A stretch of 64,000 bases of DNA from the NCBI RefSeq assembly GCF_024679095.1, contig NW_026112164.1:993074-1057073 (forward strand). The letters run 5' to 3'. Both the position numbers and the translations under genes were made by a program. Positions 1 to 10,418 of the stretch are shown here, one piece after another; position 1 is the stretch's first letter, and the number at the start of each line of letters is the position of its first letter. The notes beneath the pieces were generated by a model that was given only the letters and a program-made list of their open reading frames with translations, had not been told where the DNA came from and did not search any database. The DNA is from Eriocheir sinensis (Eukaryota; Arthropoda; Malacostraca; Decapoda; Varunidae).

Positions 1-2339
1 TACCATGGAATTATACAAGGATAGCATCACGTCTGGCGTTTTACACTCGAAGTTCCTCGCTATGAACCCGAGCATAATGTTGGCCTTGTTGTATGCTTTT
101 TTACAGTGATTCGCGTTTTTCAGGTCACTGCTGATAGTGACTCCAAGATCCTTTTCCTCCTGCATCGCTTGAAGAGGTCTCCCATTCATGATGTATGTGT
201 GGTTACTATTTTGGGACCCAATGTGCATGACTTTGCATTTGTCAACATTAAAGACATTTGCCATTTTTCCGACCATTCGATAATGTGATTGAGGTCTTTC
301 TGAATGATTTCGCAGTCGGTCTTTGTGAGGGCATCTCCACCCACCTTGGTGTCATCTGCAAATTTCGATATTGTGGATTTCAGTCCTGATTCTAGGTCAT
401 TGATATATATGATAAAGAGGATGGGTCCCAGCACTGACCCTTGAGGCACTCCACTAGTGACTGGTAGCCAATCGGAAGGCTGTCCGTTGAGTAGTACTCG
501 TTGTTTTCTGTCGGTGAGCCAATCTCTTATCCACGCGATCAGATTGGCTCCGATGCCCGCCGAGTGCAGTTTCTTAAGGAGTCGCTCGTGCGGTACCTTG
601 TCGAAGGCTTTCTGAAAGTCCAGGTATATAACATCACTGGGGATGTGGGCATCCCAGTTCTTATATATACCTTGGAAGAAGTCTAATAAATTCGTTAGGC
701 AGGAGCGCTTGTTTCTGAAGCCATGCTGGGTGTCGGAGATTACATTATTGTTTTCTAGAAACTTAACAAGTTTATCTCTAATAATCTTTTCGAGTATTTT
801 TCCTGCCACTGATGTCAAACTTATGGGCCTGTAGTTTAATGCAACGCTTTTGTCTCCTTTTTGAAAATCGGTGTTACGTTCGCCATCTTCCAGTCTTCCG
901 GGACCTTGTTTAGTTGAACTGACCGGTTGAATATGGTAGTGAGTGGTTGAAGTATTTGTTGTTTAAGCTCTTTAATAACCGCGGGACAAACTGTCGGGTC
1001 CTGTTGACTTGTTCGTGTCGAGTTTGTCCAAGTACTTTTTACTTGGTCGCATATTGAGTCTATTTCCATCGGCGTGATCTCACGCGGCGGGGCCGGTCTC
1101 TCGGTAATGGTTTCGATGCCCTCGACTGTGAATACGGATGCGAAGTTACTGTTGAGGATTCTGGCCATCTGTTTACTGTCCTGAGTTACAGATCCAGTCT
1201 CGTCTGTCAGGGGACCAATATTGGATTTTACTTTCTTTTTCGATCTTATGTACGTGAAGAATTTCTTGGAGTTAGTTTTGATTTCGCGCGCTATTTGCTT
1301 TTCATAGTTGCGTTTGCTACTCCGAATAAGGCTGCGACAAGCTCTGAGGCTGTTGTGGTACTGTGTGCTGGCTTCGGCCGTAGCATTCTCTTTCATCAAA
1401 TTATAATTCCTTTTTTTTTAGGTTTACTGCCCTTTTATTTCTCTGGTCATCCACGGTGGATCTACGGCCCCATTTACTCGCCTGGATTTCGTAGGCACTG
1501 TAGCCTTCTCTACTTGCAACAGCTTATCTTTGAAGACGTTCCACGCGTTGTCGATTGTATTGTCGGTGATGCCAAGTTGGTCCCAGGTCGTAGTTGAAAT
1601 TTCCTTTTTTGTAATCTGGTATCACTGACGGATTATCTACGAGTTTGTGACATATGTTGATATTAAAACGGATTAAGTGGTGATCGCACCCATTAAGTTT
1701 CTCACCAACTGTACAGTCGCGAATGAGGTCGGGGTCGCTTACTAATACCAGATCCAGCAGATTGTTTTCTCTTGTTGGTTGAGTTACAACTTGAGTGAGG
1801 AACGAATCCTCCACCATTTCTAAAAGCCTGTTACCCTCTTGATCTCCAGTCATCAGTCCCCAGTCAATGTTAGGGCAATTAAAGTCCCCAATTATAATTG
1901 CTTCCTTGCTTTGTGTTAGAGAGTGAATCTCTTCGTAGAGGGCAGTGTCATCGGCTGCCTGTTGTTTCGGAGGCCTGTATACGGTTGCAAGTGTTAGTTT
2001 CTTGTTATTTGCGGTTATTTCCACATAGACAGAATCGTATTTCTCTGCGTCCTGTTTGTCTATTTTTATGGCAGGGAGTGTACTTTTTACGTACCCAGGG
2101 AATGACAGTTCGGATTCTAGATGGGTAGAGTTGGCCCAAGTCTCTGTGATGGCTACCACATCTGGTTTCTCTGTTGCAATATACGCCCTAATTTCGTCCT
2201 TTTTGGGTATTAAACTACGTGCATTTGTGTACATGATAGAAATGTGGCCGTGACGAGTTGTACCAGTTCGCTTGTCGGAGGCGTGGTTAGTTACACAGTT
2301 TCTTGTGAGTCGCACTGACGCTACGGGTTGGTTGATCAA
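1..2339 (-). pseudogene. LINE A ORF2, endonuclease-reverse transcriptase, frameshifted
   Basis: Endonuclease domain at about 2240-1600: TNARSL near the start, then TETW, VYRPP, GDFNCP and CDHH, the standard APE-endonuclease blocks. The linker and RT N-terminus follow at 1399-836 and the RT core at 818-186, with YLDFQKAFD (block A), SGVPQGSVLGP (block B) and FADDTK (block C, two Asp of the catalytic triad). Frame is lost near 1540, between 1399 and 818, and near 250. A pair of opposite shifts (about 1033 and 975) scrambles the conserved STGPD segment and then returns to frame. The C-terminal domain (LGFIARNFE-like) reaches base 1. It starts at the end of ORF1, so the two ORFs abut or overlap; no convincing ATG is seen at the very start. 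Confidence 0.88.
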
Positions 2340-3847
2340 GGGCTGCCTTTGCCCCGTCCTCGCCCGCCGTTTTTTGAAAGGCTTTTCGAAAAGCTTTTCA
2401 CTGCCTCGTCCAGAAGCCTCCCGAAACGCGCCGATCCAACCTCATTCAGATGTAGTCCATCGTTCCAAAACAAGTCTGGGCGCTCAAGGAAGTGGTGCCA
2501 GGCGTTTGTAAACGCCACGCCTTCGTCGTCACAAATTTCCTTCAGACTAGTATTGATGTTGCTCGCTTTGCTGTTGAAGCCGGCGTAAGCGCTGATTCTG
2601 GGTAGAATTCCAGAGACAATGACGTGAGGGGACTTGGTCTTGTAACACCGAATGACCTGACGGTATTTTGATAGTAGGGCCTGAGTTTGAGTAGACTGAA
2701 CGTCATTTGTCCCCGCGTGAATCAAATAAACTGTGTCTTCCTTCGCGAGTTCCGTGACAGCATCGACAGCTGAAGTAATGTCGTCCAGTTTGGCTCCTGA
2801 ATACAATAACGCCTCCGCGTCTCTGTATTCCTGCCGCAGAATTCCGTTAATTGACCTCTAACCAGCGAGTCCCCTACAAGTCTAACAGATGTTTTCAGCT
2901 TGTCTGTGCCCCGAAACTGTGTCTGATCTACGCAGACCACAGCAGGAAGAATGGTCTTGTGGCGTCTAATGGATGAGTAGTGAGGAGTGGGAGTGTGGTG
3001 GCGACTGGACGTGGAGGCGTTAGGAGGGCTGGTAGAGGAGAGGGACAAGGGGGAGCCAAGGGAAGATGAGGAAGAGGCGGAAGGGGTTGACTGCAGGGGA
3101 GCAGAGGAGGAGGATGTTGAGGATGTGGAGGAGGGGGCAGAGGCGGAGGAGGAGGAAGGGGAGGAAGGGGTTGACTGGGGAGGAGTAGAGGAGGAGGATG
3201 TTGAGGATGTGGAGGAGGGGGCAGAGGCGGAGGAGGAGGAAGGCTCGGTAGGGGTTGCCTGCGGAGGAGTAGAGGAGGAGGATGTTGAGGAGGGGAGAAG
3301 AAATGAGGAGGCGGCAGAGGCGGAGGAGGAGGAAGAGGAAGAAGGGGTTGGCTGGGGGAGTAGAGGAGGATGTTGATGATGTGGAGGAGGGGGCAGAGTT
3401 GGAGGAGGAGGAAGGGGCGGAAGAGAAGAGTGAGGAAGAGGAAGGGGAGGAGGAAGAGTAGGTGGTGGTGATGGTGGGATGGGTGGGGGAGGGGGCGGGG
3501 GTGATGGCGGTGCTGGTGGTGGAGGGTGAAGAGGGAGAAGAAGAAGACGAAGAAGAAGAAGAAGAAGAAGAAGAAGAAGACGAAGAAGAAGAAGAAGAAG
3601 AAGAAGAAGAAGAAGAAGAAGAAGAAGAAGAAGAAGAAGAAGAAGAAGAAGAAGAAGGGAGTTGAGGGTGTGACGTCACGATGTCCCAAAGTAAAGAATT
3701 GGAGCGTTGTAGATCCTCGTTGGTTGTTTGCAGTGCCTGAATACGTAAGTCTAAGACACAGTACCTACACATCGCGTCGCTGGTTTGGTAGCGAATCGCA
3801 GCATATTTCTTTGAACAATTACAGCAATTGAAATAGTTGGACGGCAT
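2336..3847 (-). pseudogene. LINE A ORF1, zinc-finger-like/SGNH esterase protein, frameshifted
   Basis: The start ATG (3847) opens a protein beginning MPSN, followed by a C-x2-C...C-x2-C cluster and a short helical segment (about residues 1-55). The same start occurs in LINE B. Next comes a serine tract encoded by the (GAA)n repeat at 3538-3657 and a linker built from about four 84-bp in-frame units (3100-3400). The C-terminal part is an SGNH/GDSL-type domain: GDSLVRG (block I), HAGTNDV (block III) and DGLHLN (block V with the Asp/His pair). The family role proposed for CR1 ORF1 esterases is nucleic-acid or membrane-lipid interaction; the substrate is unknown. Frame changes occur within the linker and, by one missing base, near 2805, where RRYC should run into YSGAKLDD as in LINE B. 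It stops with TGA at 2336-2338. Confidence 0.85.
3538..3657. repeat. (GAA)n microsatellite inside LINE A ORF1
   Basis: A nearly pure GAA tract with two GAC interruptions. On the minus strand it reads TCT/TTC and encodes the poly-serine linker of ORF1. Confidence 0.95.
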
Positions 3848-4754
3848 GATTACTTATTTTTATTTTATTTACTGTTGCAAGACGATATATCGGTGAGCTT
3901 TACAGTTAAGATGAATTTTGTATCAGCACCTGGAGGGAGGCGGCTTTAAATCGGTCGAGTCACGCGGGAGAGTTTGAGGTGTGGCGTCTATGAGGGCCCA
4001 CACGTGTTTTCCCTCTGGGATTAAAATTCTCTGGGGGATTAAAATTTTCCTCCTTTTCAAAACAGGTGTGCTGGTATACGGGTCAAGCTTTGTACTTCTA
4101 CGTTAGTGACAGATTTTCTACGTTAGTTAGACACAAGAAGCTCACTGTCTTTCACTGGGTGCTGTGTTAGGTCGTGTAGTTGTAATCCTACTGAGGAAAG
4201 ACAGGAAACACAAAAAAGTCGATATATAACTTAACCGCTCAGCTCAGCAGGGAAGTCCTCTCACTGTAAGGTAATCCTCGCAACACTTCAAACACTCGTT
4301 AGACGCGTCACAGCACTGAGTTAGACGTTAATTAATTAGGTTGAGTGGTGCTAAATAAGACAAGTAAACAAGCACAGTTAGTCGTTCGATTTCTGAGAAG
4401 GCGTACGGGCCTATTTAAGTAACGGTTAATTAAAAACGTGGATGAACGGATTTCAAAAGTTGTGACGTTAAAATGTAACACACGGAGTCGATTTACACAC
4501 AAAATAACAAGTGTCGTTTCACCAGACGAGGCGAAAAGCAAGGTTAAGGTTTGATGCCGGTAGGGCAGCGAGGTCAACGTCCGTCCCTTTGAGGAGGTCA
4601 GGCGAGACTGAGGGAAAGAAAGGGGGAGGGACGGGAAGGAGAAGGGAAGGGATGTGTGTGTTGCGGGGTAGTTTAGGTTCTTTGATGGCGGGTTAGAAAA
4701 AAAGTTCGTCAAAATTTGCCAGTATCTAACCAACAAACTATCTTGCTGACCGAA
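3848..4754. other. No gene seen; possible LINE A 5' UTR then unassigned DNA
   Basis: The part next to ORF1 (3848 to about 4440) is ordinary unique-looking DNA and could be the LINE A 5' UTR or promoter, judged only by position. From 4440 to 4754 nothing was recognised apart from a short purine-rich stretch near 4610-4655. Confidence 0.4.
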
Positions 4755-4906
4755 ACTGACCTCTGACTGAAGTTGACCTCTCTTTTGGCCACTCTTCTGA
4801 ACTCTTTTTTGTTATTTATTATAAGGGCAGTGTTTAGCGGGCTTTTTTCATTATTATTATTCATTCTTTTGCCCTTGAGCTGCTTCCTTTACTGTAAAAA
4901 AAATAA
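4755..4906 (+). repeat. Dispersed TAGCGGGC...CCTTGAGCTG retroelement-like repeat, copy 1
   Basis: Contains the shared blocks TTGACCTCT, TAGCGGGCTTTTTT, GCCCTTGAGCTG and a terminal CTGTAAAAAAAA. Related copies lie at 17706-17790 (minus), 40278-40414, 40556-40641, 46197-46264 and 47868-47978. The fixed A-rich 3' end suggests a non-autonomous retroelement tail. Class uncertain. Confidence 0.7.
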
Positions 4907-5045
4907 CACTTTCACTTCTTCAAACCTCATATTGCTCTTTGTTTTCACTTTCACCCGTCTATATGTGTGTGGGTGTGTGGGACGTTTAATTTCTTTGGTG
5001 AGAGGTTGATATAAAAGTTCGCCAAAATGTGCTACTAGCTAAATA

Positions 5046-5077
5046 ACTAACCTAACCTAACCTAACCTAACCTAACC
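5046..5077. repeat. Short (AACCT)n telomere-type repeat
   Basis: Six clean CCTAA units, the arthropod TTAGG telomere motif on the other strand. Interstitial, between ordinary sequences. Confidence 0.9.
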
Positions 5078-5179
5078 TTTATACCTTCAAACCTCATATT
5101 CCTCTTTATCCTCACCTTCACGCCTCATACTCCTCATATATCTAACTCCTCCACGCCTCATACTTCTCTTCTCTTTAAC

Positions 5180-5660
5180 ACTTATAGTCTCAAACATTTC
5201 GGGGCTCACACACCCACATTTGGTAAGACTTTCGTAGAGGTTGTGGTGTTAGTAGTATTTCCATGGGTAGTTTTATGAGCTTAGTGATAGTTTGAAAAGG
5301 CTTCCATATTCTCAATCATTTCAGCGCTCACTCACCCACATTTGGTAAGACTTTCGTAGATGTTTTGGTTGTGTTAGTATTTCCATGGGTAGTTTTATGA
5401 GCCTAGTGATAGTTCGACGAGGCTTCTGCACCATGAACGTAAAAATAACACCCATGAGAACCCGACTAACCTCCTTTGTGGCCTTTGAAAATATTGACTG
5501 TGAGAGGCGAAAGCGTTTGGTAAAGGTTGTAGGCATTGCCATGGGTAGTTTTATGGGCTTAGTGATAGTGTGACAAGGCTTCTGCACCATGAACGTGAAA
5601 AAAAACACTTGAGAACCCGACTAATCTCCTTTGTGGCCTTGGGAAGTTTGTTGCAGCTGA
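5180..5660 (-). repeat. Dispersed ~215-bp repeat (TATTCTCA family), several partial copies
   Basis: Three overlapping partial copies in reverse orientation. Shared blocks are GGTAAGACTTTCGTAGA, CCATGGGTAGTTTTATGAGC, CACCATGAACGT and GAACCCGACTAA. See the solo copies at 53813-54029 and 62592-62803 for the complete unit. Confidence 0.8.
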
Positions 5661-5894
5661 GAATACACGCCTCAAACGTCAATACCCACATGACGCAGCC
5701 ATCCACGGCCAGGCAGAGGGGAGTGAATGCGTTAGTGTGTCAGTAAAGGAATCCAATGCAACCGTCGCCAGGCTAATCCGACACCCACGAGGGATCAGGT
5801 GTTTACAAATATTAGTTCGTGCCGAGCAGTGAGCCTTCCCGCCCTGACTCACCACAATGCTAACACGCTGAAGCTGTTGATCTCCGGCGCACGC
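5661..5894. other. Unassigned intergenic stretch
   Basis: Non-repetitive sequence of moderate GC; no reading frame, RNA gene or known repeat recognised. Confidence 0.5.
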
Positions 5895-6925
5895 ACGAAC
5901 ACTTGAAACGAGGAGGGAAACGGGGCGGAGGACAAGCTAAGAGAGACATGAAGGGAAGGAAAGAGGGAGAAGGGGAAGGGAAATTAAGAAGGGAGGGAGG
6001 AAGGAGGGAGAGAGGGGAAAGGATCACTCTTGCAATGGGAAGGAAAACGTAACGAAGGACAAGCTAATAGACAAATGAAGGGTTATGAAAGGAAAGGATG
6101 GGAGGGGAAGGGAAGGCAAGGGGGAGGAGAGATGGTAAAAGAAAGGAAGGAGGGAGAGGAAGGGACGGGAAAGGAAGATTAGAGGGGAAGGGAAGGGGAA
6201 GAAAGGAGAGAGAGGAAGGGACGGGGAAGGAGCGGTAAGAAAGGAGTAAAAGGAGAAAGAGGAATGAACAGGGAAAAGGGAGGAGGAGAGAGAAGGGAGG
6301 GAAAGGAAGGGAGGCACGTCAAGGAAGAGGAAAGGAGAGAAGGGAGTAAGTAAAGAGGGGAAGAGACAGAGAAAGGAGAGAGGGGAAGGAGAGAAAGGAA
6401 GGAACGGGGGAAGAAGGGAGGGGAAAGGAAGAGGGAGAGACAGAGAAGGGGGGAAAATAAGGGATGGGAAGGAAAGAAAGGAAGGAACGGGGGAAGAAGG
6501 GAGGGGAAAGGAGGAAGGGGAAGAAACATGTAGGGAAGGAGGGAAAAGAAGGGATGGGAAGGAGAGAAAGGAAGGAACGGGGGAAGAAGGGAGGGGAAAG
6601 GAAGAGGGAGAGACAGAGAAGGAGGGAAAATAAGGGATGGGAAGGAAAGAAAGGAAGGAACGGGGAAAGAATGAAAGGGGAAAGGAAGGGGAAGAAACAG
6701 GGAAAGAGGTAAAAGAAGAGATGGGAAGGAGAGAAAGGAAGGAGTAAGGGAAAAGAAGGGAGGGGAAAGGAAAGGGAAGAGACAGGTTAGGAGGGAAAAG
6801 AAGGGATGGTAAGGAGGAAGGAGTAAGGGGAAATAAGGGAGGTGAAGGAGGGAGGGGAAGAGACCGAGAAGGAGGTAAGGTAGGGGAGAGAGGGGACGGT
6901 GAAGAAGGGGAATAAGGGGAAGGGA
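5895..6925. repeat. Polypurine (GGGAAGGA-type) minisatellite
   Basis: About 1 kb of almost pure A/G on the plus strand. It contains longer duplications with the block GGGATGGGAAGGA followed by GGAACGGGGGAAGAAGGGAG. Long open frames on both strands here are compositional artefacts. Confidence 0.9.
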
Positions 6926-7296
6926 GAACACACTTGCAGGCCGCGTGTTCCCTCGAGGGGCTGAACAGAGGGGAGAGAGAATGAAAACAGCGGACTAGGA
7001 AGTGGACGAAAGATTTGTTATACCCGACTAAAAAAAGGTGATCTGCAGTTCAACGAGTGAGGGGACGGCATCAGAGAGCGCGGATATGGGCACGAGGACA
7101 CGATTGTTGAGAAAGGAAGGGAACGCAAGTGACTGTAGGAGGATGAGAAATGGCTGACAAAATTAGGGAAGGAGGGGAAAGAAGGGAAAGAGTTAAGGGG
7201 GTGGACGGGGAGGGAAAGGGACGTGCGAGAGGGAAGGGGAAGGGATTTGGAAGGGGTAAAAGGGAGAAGGGACAGGGTAGGAAGGAGTTAAGAGAA
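6926..7296. other. Unassigned, then polypurine tract beside LINE B 3' end
   Basis: 6926-7140 is unremarkable sequence with no gene seen. 7141-7296 returns to purine-rich DNA (GGGAAGGGGAAGGG-like) that directly abuts the 3' terminus of LINE B. Confidence 0.6.
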
Positions 7297-7328
7297 GGAA
7301 CACAAAGCAACACAAAGGAAGAACAAAC

Positions 7329-7361
7329 AACAGCAGACCTGCTGGTCCTTACGAGGCTGTT
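7329..7361 (-). promoter_or_regulatory. LINE B 3'-terminal nested hairpin
   Basis: Outer stem AACAGC (7361-7356, minus) with GCTGTT (7334-7329). Inner stem GGACC with GGTCT (7348-7344 and 7339-7335; last pair G-T), loop AGCA. Twelve bases later come two copies of a 10-bp terminal unit. Likely recognised by the element's own RT in target-primed reverse transcription; that role is inferred. Confidence 0.75.
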
Positions 7362-7601
7362 TGTGACAAGCTACACTAACTATTTAATCAAAGGTGGAAG
7401 ATGAAGGACAGCAAAGGCGAAGGCTCCTCCCCGCCCCCCATCCCTCCAGCCAAAGCTGGCAGGAAAGGAAAAAGAACCATGCAGCATGGAAAAACTGCAT
7501 GGAAATTATGTAGGAAAGAGGAAAGAACTACCATTACTGCTACTACTAACCGGGCGATAAAAGCGGACAAAGACACCAGTATTCGAAAGAACTTAACGTT
7601 A

Positions 7602-10418
7602 TTACGACAATGAGTAATATCTTAGTTGCTGGTTGGATTCAAAATACTTGTCTAATCTATTCTTGAAGGCCGTAACTGTTGTACTATCAACGACATCACA
7701 GGGGAGAGAGTTCCAAACATTAACAACTCGATTGAAGAAGAAGTGTTTAGCTTCGTGCGACGAGAATCTTTTACCACTTATCTTCAAATTGTGGTTTCTT
7801 CTTGTTCTATTTGATCGATCAATTGTAAAGTAATCTTCCGCATTAATATCACTGAATCCTTTGAACATTTTAAACACTTCTATTAGATCGCCTCGCATTC
7901 TTCGTTTTGATAGACTGAATAAATTTACTTCTTTAAGCCTTTGTTCATATGGTAAATTTCTCAACCTAGGAATCATCTTTGTTACTCTTCGTTGAACCCG
8001 TTCCAACTTTTCTATGTCTTTTCTGTAGTAGGGAGACCAAAACTGTACACAGTACTCTAGACGGGGTCGAACCAATGAATTATACAGTTTTAATAATACT
8101 TTTTCCGATTTATTGTTAAAGACTCGTCCGATGAAGCCAACCAATTTGTTTGCAGTTTTAACTACCTCTGAACAATGCTGACCGGGCTTTAAATCGCTTG
8201 ATATAGTGATTCCAAGATCCTTTACTTACTGCAGAAAGTTGTTGGCCATTCATTACGTACCGAACGCGATTGTTATTTTTTCCGATGTGCAACACTTTAC
8301 ATTTGTCAACGTTAGATTTCATTTGCCATTGATTGGCCCAACGTACAAGTCGATCTAGATCTGATTGTAAAGCTTCTTCGTCGAGTGTCGCAGTTACTTT
8401 ACTAGCAATTTTTGTGTCATCTGCAGATTTTGATACTTTGCAAGTGAGCCCATCATCGATATCATTAACATAAATTAAGAAGAGCATGGGGCCAAGCACT
8501 GATCCTTGAGGTACGCCGCTTCTGACGTCGAGCCAGTTAGATGTAACACCGTTTAGAACTACTCTGTTTCCGCTCAGAGAACCAGTCCACAAGCCAATTG
8601 TGAATGTTACCCGAGATACCGTGCGCCAATAGTTTGCTGAGCAATCGTTGGTGGGGGACCTTATCAAATGCCTTTTGAAAATCTAGATATATGATATCTA
8701 CTGATCTGCTTTCATCGAACACCTCAAAAATATAATGAAAAAAATCAAGTAAGTTAGTTAAACACGAACGTTTACTACGGAAGCCATGTTGCGAATTATT
8801 TATCATATTATTTTCTTCGAAAAATTTCACCATATTGTCGCGAATGATAGTCTCCATTAACTTACAAACAGGCTAATTGGTCGATAGTTTCCTGGGTGAG
8901 ACTTGTCCCCCTTTTTGAAAATTGGTGTGACATTTGCAAGTTTCCAATCTGACGGAACTTTTCCAGCTGTTAAAGATTTATTGAATATGATGGAGAGCGG
9001 TTTATAAATTTGATGTTTGATTTCTTTTAAGACCCTAGGGGTAATTTTGTCTGGACCAGAAGCTTTGCTTACTTTAATATTTTCAATTGTGCGTAAAATG
9101 TCACTTTCTACGATGAGCACGCCACTTAACATCTTTTCGGTCCTTCTAGCCTCCGGTGGTTGAGGTGATAAACAATCTTCGTCGGTAAATACGGATGCGA
9201 AAAAGTTATCTAGGATTGTAGCCATTTCATTTTCATCGTTCGTGTGGTTTCCATTATCATTAGCAAGCGGTCCGATACCACAAGTGAGTGACTTTTTACT
9301 ATTTACATAGCTAAAAAATTCTTTAGGATTAGATTTACTCGTTTCCGCTATATATTCTTCAAGATTTTTCTTGCTTCGTTTTATTAATTTCTTGGTTTCG
9401 CGGCGAACTCTGTCCAACTCTAGTTTGTCAGCTTCACTCGGAGTTGATATGTATCTACTATATACGCGTTTTTTAAGAGATAGGCTATTTTGAATTTCGT
9501 TATTCCACCATTTGGGTTTCTTCTTAAAAGCTGAACGTCTGTTTCGATAGGGTACGCATATGCTTATGGCATTGTTCAATATTGTGGTGAAGGCCCCCCA
9601 AGATTTATCAATATCTGTTTCCGCCGAGATTTCAGTCCAGTCAGAATTATTTAGAATTGATCGGAGTCTTACGAAATTCGCTCTCTGATAATCAGGCACC
9701 TTTTCTTTGCTAGGAGTTACTTTACTTTCTTTCATATTGATGCTGAATGTGATTGTTCGGTGATCGCTAGAACTAAAAATTGGACCAACATTTACTTCGT
9801 TAACTAGATCAGCTGTCGTTGAAAAGATAAGGTCAAGTATACTATTTTCCGGAGTCGGTTCTTGAACGTGTTGATGTAAATCACTTTCTAGTAATGTGTA
9901 CAGGTCGAGCCCTGTATGACAATTTAACGGCTCACCCCATCTTTTCACTGGAAAGTTAAAGTCCCCAACAATTACTGCCTCGCAACTGCTACTTGTTTCT
10001 AATAATAATTCACTTAATGCGTGGTCGATATCAAGAGTCTGCCTTGGCGGTCTGTAGATAAGTCCAATTACTATTTTACGAGATTTATTTTTAATTTCAA
10101 TGAAGGCCGTGTCTACCTTGGTTATAATATCTGTTTTCACGGATACTGGATGGAGAGAGTTGTGGATTTAAAAGATAATGCCTTCACCCTGTCTGTTCTC
10201 TCTTTCATGACTAAAGATGGTATAACCCGGTAATCTATATTCCGCAATGAAATCTCCATTTGAAGTGTCTATCCAAGATTCTGCCACTCCGATGATGTGA
10301 TAATGATTTGTAGCTGCGAGGACTTCTAAGTCTTCAAATTTGTTACGTAGGCTACGAGCGTTTACACAGCAAGCTTTAATGTGATTCGAGTCGGGAGTTT
10401 TGCGGGTTGGGTACTCCC
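7602..10418 (-). pseudogene. LINE B ORF2, endonuclease-reverse transcriptase
   Basis: Endonuclease: CCVNARSLRNK (about 10360), GVAESWIDTS, IYRPPR, GDFNFP and SSDHRTI. A single in-frame TAA sits at 10168-10170 (GIIF-stop-IHNS). RT: SKASGPDKITPR, NVTPIFKKGD and NYRPISL, then a loss of roughly 7 bases near 8865 that removes TSV and shifts frame. YLDFQKAFD lies at about 8665-8690, SGVPQGSVLGP follows after another shift near 8570, and the active-site box reads SADDTK instead of FADDTK. A further shift near 8170 leads to the C-terminal domain (8144-7602) with LVRPRLEYCVQFWSPYY. The start codon is uncertain because the frame is open up to ORF1. Confidence 0.88.

Larger units (their letters stand above)
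1..3847 (-). mobile_element. CR1-like LINE retrotransposon A (3' end beyond window)
   Basis: A non-LTR retrotransposon on the minus strand, read from about 3847 down to base 1. Order of parts: ORF1 (Cys-rich N-terminus, serine-rich linker, SGNH esterase-like domain), then ORF2 (APE-type endonuclease, reverse transcriptase, C-terminal region). An esterase-bearing ORF1 is known in CR1-group LINEs, which is the basis for the class. Both ORFs are broken by frameshifts, so this is a dead copy. The C-terminal sequence at 1-150 closely resembles fragment D (49855-50587), so A and D are the same or sister families. The 3' UTR is outside the window. Possible 5' UTR lies at 3848 to about 4440, but its limit is not defined. 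Confidence 0.9.

Noticed and set aside
2928..3831. Long frames encoding poly-Phe, poly-Lys or poly-Glu
   Set aside because: They are other frames or strands of the (GAA)n tract; only the poly-serine frame continues the LINE ORF1 N-terminus.
5046..5077. Chromosome end marked by TTAGG repeats
   Set aside because: Only six units, flanked by ordinary sequence, and similar degenerate tracts occur at many internal sites.
6024..6931. Leucine/serine/proline-rich membrane-like proteins
   Set aside because: Compositional frames in polypurine DNA.
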